Assembly (NCBI GenBank): GCA_944322575.1
Contig: CALUPK010000006.1
Coordinates: 21,249 to 85,248 of the forward strand
Direction of reading: 5' to 3'
DNA from: an uncultured Bacteroidales bacterium
Lineage (GTDB): Bacteria; Bacteroidota; Bacteroidia; Bacteroidales; UBA932
Length of the DNA stretch: 64,000 nucleotides
How positions within the stretch are numbered: the stretch's first letter is position 1; every line of letters starts with the position of its first letter. Position numbers and translations under genes: made by a program. Below the pieces are notes generated by a model. The model did not search any database, had not been told where the DNA came from, and saw nothing but the letters and a program-made list of their open reading frames with translations. Positions 19,088 through 26,822 of this stretch are shown here, in pieces.

Positions 19088-21856
19088 ATGTCGACTGATT
19101 ACAATTTCTCAGAAATCGAGAAAAAGTGGCAGGAGTTCTGGGCCCAGAACAGAACTTTTCAGGTCACAGAGGATGCAGGCAAACCCAAGTTCTATGTGCT
19201 GGATATGTTTCCTTATCCCTCTGGTGCGGGACTGCATGTCGGGCATCCGCTCGGATACATAGCAAGTGATATCTACAGCCGTTACAAGAGGCTGAAGGGA
19301 TACAATGTCCTGCATCCCATGGGCTTTGATGCATTCGGACTGCCGGCGGAGCAGTATGCGGTCCAGACAGGACGGCACCCGGCCGAGACTACAGAAGAGA
19401 ATATCGCGAGATACAAGAGACAGTTGAACCGCATAGGTTTCTCCTTTGACTGGTCAAGAGAGGTAAGGACCTGTGATCCGAAGTACTACAAATGGACGCA
19501 GTGGGCTTTCCTGAAGATGTTCGGCAGCTGGTATGACAATTCCATTCAGAAGGTCCGCCCGATAGAGGAACTGACAGCGCATTTTTCAGAATCCGGTACT
19601 GACGGGATTGATGCAGCATGCTCGAGGGTCCTCAGCTTCACCGCCGCAGAGTGGAACGCCATGGATGAGGGCAGGCGTGCCGCAGTCCTGATGAATTACC
19701 GTATAGCTTATCTCGGCGAGACGTCTGTCAACTGGTGTCCTCAGTTAGGTACAGTGCTGGCCAACGATGAAGTTAAGGAGGGACTTTCCGTCCGCGGAGG
19801 CTATCCCGTGATACAGAAAAAGATGCAGCAGTGGCAGCTCAGAGTGTCCGCATATGCCCAGCGTCTGTTGGATGACCTTGACTCTTTGGAGTGGACTGAC
19901 TCGCTCAAGGAGATGCAGCGCAACTGGATAGGGCGTTCCGAGGGAGCGGAGATGATATTCAAGGTCTCCAATGGAGAGAATACATACGATATGACCATCT
20001 TCACGACCCGGGCGGATACCGTTTTCGGAGTGACATTCATGGTGCTCGCTCCTGAGAGTGAGTGGGTGCCCCGTCTTACTGCACCGGAGATGAAATCCTC
20101 TGTGGAGGAGTATCTTGCCTCGGCAGCCAAAAAGACTGAGAGGGAGAGAATCGCGGAGACACGCCAGGTGACAGGAGTATTCACCGGCTCGTACGCAGTC
20201 AATCCCATAACCGGAGCTAAAATCCCGGTCTGGATTTCAGAGTACGTGCTTTCCGGCTACGGCACAGGAGCCATCATGGCGGTTCCGGCACATGACAGCA
20301 GGGACTACGCATTTGCAAAGCATTTCAACCTCCCTATAGTGCCTCTTATCGAAGGATGCGACGTGTCGCAGGAGAGCTTCGATGCCAAGGAGGGAATCAT
20401 GTGCAATTCGGGATTCCTCAACGGCATGACAGTAAAAGAGGCTATACCTGCTGCTGTCCGGAAAATACAGGAGCTCGGTATCGGCCGCAAAAAGATCAAC
20501 TACAGGCTGAGGGACGCCATATTCTCGCGCCAGAGATACTGGGGCGAGCCGTTCCCGATCTATTATAAGGACGGAGTCGCAACTCCGATGGACATGTCCT
20601 GTCTGCCGTTGTGCCTGCCTGAGATAGACAGATATCAGCCGACCGAGAGCGGAGAGCCTCCCTTGGCCCGTGCTGTAGGCTGGGAATATCAGGGATGGCC
20701 TATAGAGAAGAGTACCATGCCGGGATTCGCAGGCAGCAGTGCGTACTATCTCAGATATATGGACCCCCACAATGACAGCGCAATAGTGGATCGTGCCAAG
20801 GATGAGTACTGGCGTGATGTGGACCTCTATGTCGGAGGTACGGAGCACGCTACGGGTCACTTGATATATTCCCGTTTCTGGAACAAGTTCCTCTACGATC
20901 TCGGATATGTGTGCGAGAAAGAGCCTTTCAGGAAATTGGTCAATCAGGGTATGATTCAGGGCCGTTCCAACTTCGTATACCGAATAAAGGGCACCAACAC
21001 CTTCGTCTCATACGGCCTTAAGGACAAGTACGAGACTACCGAGATACATGTGGATGTCAATATCGTGCACAATGACCGTCTGGATACCGAGGCCTTCAGG
21101 AAGTGGATGCCGGATTTCGCTACGGCCGAGTTTATCCTCGAGGACGGAGAGTACATCTGTGGCTGGGCGGTTGAGAAGATGAGCAAGTCTATGTTCAATG
21201 TGGTCAATCCTGACAATGTCTGCGACACCTATGGCGCGGATACACTCAGACTTTACGAGATGTTCCTCGGCCCGGTGGAGCAGTCAAAGCCATGGGACAC
21301 AAAGGGTATCGACGGAGTACACCGCTTCCTGAAAAAGTTCTGGAGGCTGTTCTACGGCAGGGACGGGGCTCTTTTCACAGATACCCCCGCTACAGCTGCG
21401 GAACTCAAAGTGCTGCATAACCTCATCCGTAAGGTGTCAGCGGATATCGAGAATTTCTCCATGAACACATCGGTCAGCGCTTTCATGATAGCAGTCAATG
21501 AGCTGACCGAGCTCGGATGCACCAGCCGGGAAATACTCGAGCCTATGGTCATCCTGCTCTCTCCTTTTGCACCCCATATCTGCGAGGAGCTCTGGAGCAG
21601 GTTGGGACACACTGCTTCTGTGGCAAATGCCGCATTCCCCGAGTATATCGAGAGCTATACAGTGGAGAACACTTTCGAGTATCCCGTGTCTTTCAACGGC
21701 AAGACCCGTTTCAAACTCGAGCTGCCTAAGGCCGTGGATCCGGCTGCTGCCGAAGCAGCGGTGCTGGCCTCGCCAAATACTGAAAAGTACCTTGCCGGAA
21801 AGCCGGTAAAGAAAATTATAGTAGTTCCCTCGAAGATAATCAATGTGGTATTCTGA
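19088..21856 (+). CDS. leuS: Leucyl-tRNA synthetase
   Basis: A 922-residue class I aminoacyl-tRNA synthetase. The HIGH motif appears as HVGH in [12 protein letters not shown] near residue 48, the KMSKS loop as KMSKSMFN near residue 697, and the CP1 editing domain is present ([35 protein letters not shown]). The C-terminal anticodon-binding helices and end domain follow. Full length for bacterial LeuRS. It charges tRNA-Leu in the cytoplasm. Its stop lies 1 base before the first yitT gene's ATG. Confidence 0.98.
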   Translation: MSTDYNFSEIEKKWQEFWAQNRTFQVTEDAGKPKFYVLDMFPYPSGAGLHVGHPLGYIASDIYSRYKRLKGYNVLHPMGFDAFGLPAEQYAVQTGRHPAETTEENIARYKRQLNRIGFSFDWSREVRTCDPKYYKWTQWAFLKMFGSWYDNSIQKVRPIEELTAHFSESGTDGIDAACSRVLSFTAAEWNAMDEGRRAAVLMNYRIAYLGETSVNWCPQLGTVLANDEVKEGLSVRGGYPVIQKKMQQWQLRVSAYAQRLLDDLDSLEWTDSLKEMQRNWIGRSEGAEMIFKVSNGENTYDMTIFTTRADTVFGVTFMVLAPESEWVPRLTAPEMKSSVEEYLASAAKKTERERIAETRQVTGVFTGSYAVNPITGAKIPVWISEYVLSGYGTGAIMAVPAHDSRDYAFAKHFNLPIVPLIEGCDVSQESFDAKEGIMCNSGFLNGMTVKEAIPAAVRKIQELGIGRKKINYRLRDAIFSRQRYWGEPFPIYYKDGVATPMDMSCLPLCLPEIDRYQPTESGEPPLARAVGWEYQGWPIEKSTMPGFAGSSAYYLRYMDPHNDSAIVDRAKDEYWRDVDLYVGGTEHATGHLIYSRFWNKFLYDLGYVCEKEPFRKLVNQGMIQGRSNFVYRIKGTNTFVSYGLKDKYETTEIHVDVNIVHNDRLDTEAFRKWMPDFATAEFILEDGEYICGWAVEKMSKSMFNVVNPDNVCDTYGADTLRLYEMFLGPVEQSKPWDTKGIDGVHRFLKKFWRLFYGRDGALFTDTPATAAELKVLHNLIRKVSADIENFSMNTSVSAFMIAVNELTELGCTSREILEPMVILLSPFAPHICEELWSRLGHTASVANAAFPEYIESYTVENTFEYPVSFNGKTRFKLELPKAVDPAAAEAAVLASPNTEKYLAGKPVKKIIVVPSKIINVVF

Positions 21857-21857
21857 T

Positions 21858-22802
21858 ATGAACCCGACGTCAAAAAAGATCCTGATAACTCTCAAGGAGT
21901 ATGCGATCATAACTTTCGGTCTCGCGCTGTACTGCTTCAGCTGGACGGCATTCCTGATTCCAAAAGGTATAGTGGGCGGAGCGATACCGGGTCTCGCGAC
22001 ATTTGTCAACTATGCTACGGGAGGACTTATCCCCGTATCTGTCACTTATCTGTCCATCAATGTGGTCCTGCTCATCCTCGGCTTTCTTATATTGGGCCGC
22101 GGGTTCGGATTCAAGACCATCTACTGCATCCTGCTCAATACAGTCCTGCTGCAGGTTCTGCCGGATCTGATTCCGTGGGTATCCACTATCGAGGAGAAAT
22201 TCCTGAACGGACTGATAGGCGGATTCATAGGTGCAATAGGTATAGTGATGATATTCAATCAGGGCGGAAGTACCGGCGGAACAGACATCGTGGCGCTCAT
22301 CCTCGCCAAGTTCAGGGAGATATCTCCCGGACGAGTCTATCTCTTCTGTGACCTGATCATCGTGGGCTCAGTCCTGCTGCTGCCTGGTAAGTCCATCTCC
22401 GATGTGGTATACGGTTACATGCAGGTGATAGCTTTCTCTCAGGGTGTGGACATGCTCCTGACCGGAAACAAGCAGTCGGTGCAGGTGTTGATATTCTCGC
22501 AGAGGTATCAGGAGATAGCCGATGCGATAATCACCCAGCTCAAGCGGGGTGTTACGGCATTTGACGGTATCGGCTGGTATACTCAGGAGGCCCATAAGGT
22601 CCTCATAGTGGTAGCCCGCAAGCACCAGCTCAATGCAGTAAATAAGATAGTAAAGAATATTGACCGCACGGCATTTATGTCGATAACTCCGACAATGAGT
22701 GTCTACGGACGCGGTTTTGAAGAAATTAAAGGCGCAGAAAAGATATCATGGAAACGCAAACAAAATCAACTTCAAGGACAAGAAAAGTCCTCTCAGTCGT
22801 AA
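21858..22802 (+). CDS. YitT family membrane protein, copy 1 (DUF161/DUF2179)
   Basis: 314 residues from ATG 21858. Five to six hydrophobic spans (about residues 10-190) contain the YitT repeats IVGGAIPGLATF and NQGGSTGGTDIVALIL, followed by a cytosolic DUF2179 domain with QSVQVLIFSQRYQEI and RGVTAFDGIGWYT. The transport role of YitT proteins is unproven. An in-frame ATG at 21843 would overlap leuS. The gene overlaps the next, homologous gene by 55 bases, so the two are almost certainly co-translated. Confidence 0.9.
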   Translation: MNPTSKKILITLKEYAIITFGLALYCFSWTAFLIPKGIVGGAIPGLATFVNYATGGLIPVSVTYLSINVVLLILGFLILGRGFGFKTIYCILLNTVLLQVLPDLIPWVSTIEEKFLNGLIGGFIGAIGIVMIFNQGGSTGGTDIVALILAKFREISPGRVYLFCDLIIVGSVLLLPGKSISDVVYGYMQVIAFSQGVDMLLTGNKQSVQVLIFSQRYQEIADAIITQLKRGVTAFDGIGWYTQEAHKVLIVVARKHQLNAVNKIVKNIDRTAFMSITPTMSVYGRGFEEIKGAEKISWKRKQNQLQGQEKSSQS

Positions 22803-23695
22803 ATGACTATCTGATAATCACCCTCGGCCTGCTGTGCTACACCGGGGGCTGGTGTATCTTCATAATCCCCAACGGTATAGTCGGCGGAGGTGTCTCCGGT
22901 ATAGGTGCTATAGTACAGTACGCCACCAACGGAGACATACCCGTCAGCTACACATTCTTCGCAGTCAACTTAGTGCTGCTGATCATCGGCATCAAGACCC
23001 TCGGCAAGGCTTTTGGAGCCAAGACCGTCTACGCGGTCTTCGTTACGTCCCTCCTCTTCCGTATCCTGCCGGAGGTGATACCGCCGGCATTTATTGAGGA
23101 GATAGCTGTCGCAAACGGTAAACTGCTGTGCGCCCTCATCGGAGGTGCGATGTCAGGTTTAGGTATCGGAATGGCTTTCAGCAGAGGCGGCAGTACAGCC
23201 GGAACAGATGTCATAGCCCTTATCGTCAGCAAGTACCGCAATATTCCTCCCGGACGTATCATCCTGCTCTGTGATATTTTCATTGTGGGCTCATCGATTC
23301 TGCTTCCTTCTGACCTCAACTTCGGGGCCAGAATCGCCGGCATAATGTACGGCTATCTGGTAGTGGCTTCGTGCAGCTTCGTGGTGGATCTCTCAGTCGC
23401 CGGTAACAAGCAGTCTGTGCAGCTCTTCATCTTCTCGAAGCATTATGCTGAGATAGCGGATATGATATCCGGTTCCATGCACAGGGGTGTGACTGTCCTT
23501 GATGCACAGGGATGGTATACAAAGAATGACGAGAAGGTTCTCTTAGTCATGGTCCGCAAGGTAGAAGCCAACTATCTGCTTTCCATGATCAAGCAGATCG
23601 ACCGTCAGGCGTTTATCTCCATGGGTAGCGTAATGGGAGTATATGGTCTTGGTTTTGATGTGATTAGAGAAAAAAAGAAACTTAAAAAAGTATAA
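22748..23695 (+). CDS. YitT family membrane protein, copy 2 (DUF161/DUF2179)
   Basis: 315 residues with the same plan as the preceding gene: IVGGGVSGIGAI, SRGGSTAGTDVIALIVSKY and RNIPPGRIILLCDIFIVGS in the membrane part, then DUF2179 with QSVQLFIFSKHYAEI and HRGVTVLDAQGWYT. The two copies are clearly divergent paralogues, not a recent duplication, because many positions differ across the whole length. The pair may form a heteromer in the inner membrane. A large inverted repeat lies 42 bases after the stop and could terminate this transcript. Confidence 0.9.
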   Translation: METQTKSTSRTRKVLSVVNDYLIITLGLLCYTGGWCIFIIPNGIVGGGVSGIGAIVQYATNGDIPVSYTFFAVNLVLLIIGIKTLGKAFGAKTVYAVFVTSLLFRILPEVIPPAFIEEIAVANGKLLCALIGGAMSGLGIGMAFSRGGSTAGTDVIALIVSKYRNIPPGRIILLCDIFIVGSSILLPSDLNFGARIAGIMYGYLVVASCSFVVDLSVAGNKQSVQLFIFSKHYAEIADMISGSMHRGVTVLDAQGWYTKNDEKVLLVMVRKVEANYLLSMIKQIDRQAFISMGSVMGVYGLGFDVIREKKKLKKV

Positions 23696-23737
23696 AAACG
23701 TGTAATTCTGAGCAGGTTTTTTTAACTTTCTATAAGT

Positions 23738-23795
23738 AAAAGGTCTCCATCATAACTTTGAGGCAAATTTAACCTCAAAACGATGGAGACCTTTT
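23738..23795 (+). repeat. Perfect 14-bp inverted repeat with nested 7-bp repeat, covering the AraC-gene start codon
   Basis: AAAAGGTCTCCATC (23738-23751) and GATGGAGACCTTTT (23782-23795) are perfectly complementary. Between them TTTGAGG (23757-23763) pairs with CCTCAAA (23773-23779) around a 9-base loop. The 3' arm includes the start codon and first codons of the regulator at 23783, and a fifth T follows. It can act as a terminator of the yitT message or fold over the start codon. A TAACTTTG box (23753-23760) sits between the arms. Confidence 0.75.
23753..23760 (+). promoter_or_regulatory. Possible -7 box for the AraC-type regulator pair
   Basis: TAACTTTG fits TAnnTTTG exactly and would start transcription about 17 bases before ATG 23783. 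The -33 side is weak (TTTC at 23727-23730, spacing 22). It lies between the two arms of the inverted repeat, so a protein bound to the repeat would cover it. Confidence 0.35.
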
Positions 23796-25000
23796 TAATA
23801 CTGTCAACTTGCATTTTGCCTTGCGCTGTCTATCTGTCGATAGGGACTTTCGCCGTTCTTAAACAAAGAACCTGCGGAAACATCGGCAGCGAGGCCGTTC
23901 CCGGACTGTCAAAGGATATATCCACAGTCCTTTTTCTAATCGCCTGCTGCTATCTTGTAGGATGCGCTCAGGCCTTTTCCGATAATTTTGGAGGAGTGGA
24001 AGGAGTAATGGACCGGATGGTCTTCAAGATATATATCATATCTTCCGTCATTCCTTTTCTTATGCTGCGCAGATTTGTGTTCAAGGAACTGTCCTGGATA
24101 CAGTTCTATCTTCCTGCCGGTATCATGGCTTCTCTCATATTAGTTTCCGACATACTCATTCTCATCGGAGATATCGAGCTTTCGTTCAGGGTATTGTGCC
24201 GGGGTGCCGTCACTGTCAATCTGCTCGTTTTCCTTGTCAGTCTCTGCGAGTCTGTCCTCTATGGGCGCAGTTCCGGAAAAGCACGCGGTGATGCGGACAG
24301 CATAAGGCAGGAGTGTATAGTCCATATCGTTTTCCTGTCATTATATAATTTTCTTTTTCTCTTCTACTCGTTCGGCCTGCATGCCTTAGTTGATTATTTC
24401 ATCATGACGGCCGGCTTTGTCGTGATTCATTCTACGATAGCTGTCGCGTGGGCGAAAGGCAGGAGTGTGTCGTCTACTCTATGGAAGATAGCAGACAGGG
24501 GCGGATGGCTCAGGTACGGGAGCTGTAACGGTTATCTTTCCGGAAATCATGGAACCGGCTCTCCGCTCATAGAGGATGCGTCATGTGAAGATGGTCCGAA
24601 GGATCAGCCGGACCGAGACGATACAGGGCTCCCGCTGAAAGAGAGGCTGCTCGACTATTTCGAATGCGAGAAACCGTATCTGTCCAAGAACCTGACGATG
24701 GAGGAGGTGGCTATGAGGCTGTTTACGAACAAGTCCTATCTTTCCAAGACAATCAATATGGAAATGAACAAGAACTTCAGGGAACTGGTCAACTATTTCA
24801 GGGTCAAGGAAGCAGTGCGTATTTTCTCATCAGATATGGATATTTCCATGAATGAGCTTAGGGACAAATGCGGATTCAACAACAACGCATCATTTACCAG
24901 TGCCTTCAAACTCAACACCGGCTTTACTCCAGGAGAGTGGTGCCGCGATATGAGAAGCCGGCGTATAAAAGCTATAGAAAAGGATAAGAAGTGTGTATGA
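23783..25000 (+). CDS. Seven-span membrane AraC-type transcription regulator
   Basis: 405 residues. Seven hydrophobic spans can be drawn in the first 220 residues (starting METFLILSTCILPC), followed by a linker of about 60 residues and a C-terminal AraC/XylS DNA-binding domain: LTMEEVAMRLFTNKSYLSKTI, FRELVNYFRVKEAVRIF and CGFNNNASFTSAFKLNTGFTP. This is a one-piece membrane sensor-regulator. The start codon lies inside the inverted repeat at 23738-23795; the next Met is some 75 residues on and would remove two spans, so 23783 is preferred. Its stop overlaps the ATG of the next gene (ATGA). Ligand and targets unknown. Confidence 0.85.
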   Translation: METFLILSTCILPCAVYLSIGTFAVLKQRTCGNIGSEAVPGLSKDISTVLFLIACCYLVGCAQAFSDNFGGVEGVMDRMVFKIYIISSVIPFLMLRRFVFKELSWIQFYLPAGIMASLILVSDILILIGDIELSFRVLCRGAVTVNLLVFLVSLCESVLYGRSSGKARGDADSIRQECIVHIVFLSLYNFLFLFYSFGLHALVDYFIMTAGFVVIHSTIAVAWAKGRSVSSTLWKIADRGGWLRYGSCNGYLSGNHGTGSPLIEDASCEDGPKDQPDRDDTGLPLKERLLDYFECEKPYLSKNLTMEEVAMRLFTNKSYLSKTINMEMNKNFRELVNYFRVKEAVRIFSSDMDISMNELRDKCGFNNNASFTSAFKLNTGFTPGEWCRDMRSRRIKAIEKDKKCV

Positions 25001-25380
25001 ATAAGTCTTTAGATATGATTTTTGACCGGATGGACGTTAAGATGAGGGAGGAGAAGCTCTTTCTTGACCCGGATATGACTCTTGCCGGTCTGTCACAGCG
25101 TACAGGGACCAACAGAACGTATGCCTCCAATGCTGTATGCTCGCGATACAGGAATTTCAGAGAGTACCTCAATTCCCTGAGAGTAGAGCATCTGCTTCAG
25201 GATATACGTGAGGGTATATGCACAGAGATAGACCAGGCGGACGGGGATGACTTCGCAATGCGTTACGGTTTCCGTTCGCGCAGGAGTTTAGACAGGGTCT
25301 TGGTGAGGGAGACCGGATGTACGTACTTGAAGATAGTCCGCAGGCGTGTGGGGCTTAAGAAGCAAGGATGCGGCCGATGA
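24997..25380 (+). CDS. Small stand-alone AraC-type DNA-binding-domain protein
   Basis: 127 residues, no membrane or ligand domain. It resembles the AraC domain: EEKLFLDPDMTLAGLSQRTGTNRTY, then YRNFREYLNSLRVEHLLQDI, then FAMRYGFRSRRSLDRVLVRETGCTY. The first helix-turn-helix is well kept and the second is looser. ATG 24997 overlaps the stop of the membrane regulator, so the two proteins are probably made together and may pair on DNA. Its last 26 bases overlap the convergent holA gene. An alternative is a decaying duplicate of its neighbour's C-terminal domain, but the frame is intact. Confidence 0.75.
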   Translation: MNKSLDMIFDRMDVKMREEKLFLDPDMTLAGLSQRTGTNRTYASNAVCSRYRNFREYLNSLRVEHLLQDIREGICTEIDQADGDDFAMRYGFRSRRSLDRVLVRETGCTYLKIVRRRVGLKKQGCGR

Positions 25381-26389
25381 GCTCTTCGAGCAGGTCTGCG
25401 TCGGAGGCGTTGCCTCCGGAGTTGCTCTTGCTGCGGTAGTCGCATTCCCGTATCATGGAGATTATCCGCATGGTCCTGCGCAGACTGTAGTTGCTGACTG
25501 CTGAGAGGTAGGGGGCCGCGTAGCTGTAGTAGACCCCGGCTTTGGCGGCTGCGTCCTTAGCGCTGATTCTGTCGCGGAGCATGAGCGCGTGGATCATCTC
25601 TACTTTAGAGAAAAAGAAAAACAGAAAACCGAGTGTCATCTGAAGAGGATACTGCTTTGGAGATTCTCCGAAGAACCAGGCTGTTCTGAAAGCCTTGTCT
25701 CCATTTCGGGATGCAAGGGCGGAGGCGAGCTCGGCAGTGTTGAACTCCCTGCTGATGCCGGTGTTCTGTTCAATGTCGCCTGCTGTGATGACTTTCTGCT
25801 CTTCTGGAACGGCTTTCAGCAGCTTGTCTGCCTCTACGGAGATCTTGCGGAGGTCGTTGCCTGCGTATTCGGTCAGCAGCATGGCGCCTTGTGGCTCGAT
25901 TGACTTGCCGATACTGCGGAAGTATGTTTCGATCCAGCGAGGCATGGCTTCCTCACGGATCTTTACGGATTCGAAAACTACACAGGATTTGGACGCTTTC
26001 TTGTAGAAAGACGTACGCTTGTCCATATTTTTCCCTGAGAACAGCAGAATCAGTACGGTGGTGGGGGAGATGTGGTCCAAGTAGATGCTGAGTCCTTCCG
26101 GCTTTTTCAGAGCCTGTGCCTCCCGGACTACGACTAAAGTCCTTTCCACCATCATCGGGTATCTTTCGCATACTGAGATGATATCGTCCACGGATGTGTC
26201 CGGACCGTAGAGAATGGTCTGGTTGAAGTCCCTTTCGTGCGGCTGGAGAGCTTTGTCCATGATGAGGGCACACAGTTTCTCCGGGTAGAACGGTTCTTCT
26301 CCCATGAGGATGTATACCGGGTGAAACACCCCTGCTTCCACTTCTTTGCGGAGTGCCTCGAACTGTCCTGCTGAATCGATTTTAGCCAT
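25355..26389 (-). CDS. holA: DNA polymerase III delta subunit
   Basis: 344 residues matching HolA: N-terminal VYILMGEEPFYPEKL (modified P-loop region), PTTVLILLFSGKNMDKR, LTEYAGNDLRKISVEADKLL in the middle, and FNTAELASALASRNGDKAF at the start of the collar domain. It is the clamp-loader subunit that opens the beta sliding clamp. ATG 26389 lies 5 bases after an exact TAnnTTTG box on the minus strand, which predicts a leaderless message. Its 3' end overlaps the small AraC gene. Confidence 0.93.
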   Translation of the reverse strand: MAKIDSAGQFEALRKEVEAGVFHPVYILMGEEPFYPEKLCALIMDKALQPHERDFNQTILYGPDTSVDDIISVCERYPMMVERTLVVVREAQALKKPEGLSIYLDHISPTTVLILLFSGKNMDKRTSFYKKASKSCVVFESVKIREEAMPRWIETYFRSIGKSIEPQGAMLLTEYAGNDLRKISVEADKLLKAVPEEQKVITAGDIEQNTGISREFNTAELASALASRNGDKAFRTAWFFGESPKQYPLQMTLGFLFFFFSKVEMIHALMLRDRISAKDAAAKAGVYYSYAAPYLSAVSNYSLRRTMRIISMIRECDYRSKSNSGGNASDADLLEELIGRILAS

Positions 26390-26394
26390 AGCTG

Positions 26395-26402
26395 CAAATT
26401 TA
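26395..26402 (-). promoter_or_regulatory. -7 box for holA (predicted leaderless)
   Basis: On the minus strand the sequence is TAAATTTG, followed by 5 bases and then the holA ATG. With transcription normally starting a few bases after this element, the mRNA would begin at or next to the start codon. Confidence 0.5.
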
Positions 26403-26414
26403 GTATTTTATCAC

Positions 26415-26422
26415 TAACTTTG
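26415..26422 (+). promoter_or_regulatory. -7 box for the HsdR-N domain gene (predicted leaderless)
   Basis: TAACTTTG on the plus strand with 6 bases to ATG 26429. It is back to back with the holA -7 box in a 39-base spacer. No good TTTG -33 is visible; the TGCAAA stretch at the expected place belongs to the opposing -7 box. Confidence 0.5.
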
Positions 26423-26428
26423 CAGGCT

Positions 26429-26821
26429 ATGGACACGATTTTCGATCCGTTGAGAAAGACAGAAGTGGCCCTTACCCCGGAGGAACAGGTCCGTCAGGGT
26501 GTTATTGCATGGCTGCACGGTCAGATGGGGATTCCGCTGGTGATGATGGCCTCGGAATATGCATTCCGGTACAACGGAAGGCAGTACAGGGCCGATATCG
26601 TGGTCTTCGGCAGGGATGCCGCCCCGCTGCTGCTGGTGGAGTGCAAGGCTCCGGGGGTGAGGATTGACAGGGAGGTGATAGAGCAGGGTATACGCTACAA
26701 CCGTGTCCTTAACGTGAAGTATATGATGTTTACCAACGGTGAGAAAATGTATTTCTGCGAGAGGACCGGAGACGGCCCGGAGTACAGGTTCCTGCCGCAA
26801 ATACCGGAAATAAAGATTTAA
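26429..26821 (+). CDS. Stand-alone HsdR N-terminal-domain (PD-(D/E)xK) protein
   Basis: 130 residues matching the type I restriction HsdR N-terminal nuclease domain (HSDR_N_2). The core is complete: EEQVRQGVIAWLHGQMG, then RADIVVFGRDAAPLLLVECK with the acidic residue and E-x-K of the nuclease triad, then GIRYNRVLNVKYMMFTNG. There is no helicase or translocase domain and no modification gene nearby, so this is not a restriction system; single-domain copies are common in Bacteroidetes and of unknown role. It is followed after 1 base by the cca-type gene. Confidence 0.85.
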   Translation: MDTIFDPLRKTEVALTPEEQVRQGVIAWLHGQMGIPLVMMASEYAFRYNGRQYRADIVVFGRDAAPLLLVECKAPGVRIDREVIEQGIRYNRVLNVKYMMFTNGEKMYFCERTGDGPEYRFLPQIPEIKI

Positions 26822-26822
26822 G

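Noticed and set aside
23753-23760. Firm promoter assignment for the AraC-type gene
   Set aside because: The -7 box is exact but the -33 side is poor and the site is buried in an inverted repeat, so it is given only as a low-confidence feature.
23738-23795. Invertible promoter of the Bacteroides phase-variation type
   Set aside because: The 14-bp arms are only 30 bases apart, far shorter than known invertible segments, and there is no recombinase gene nearby; a hairpin or operator fits better.
26429-26821. Type I restriction-modification system
   Set aside because: Only the HsdR N-terminal nuclease domain exists; there is no helicase part, hsdM or hsdS in the window.
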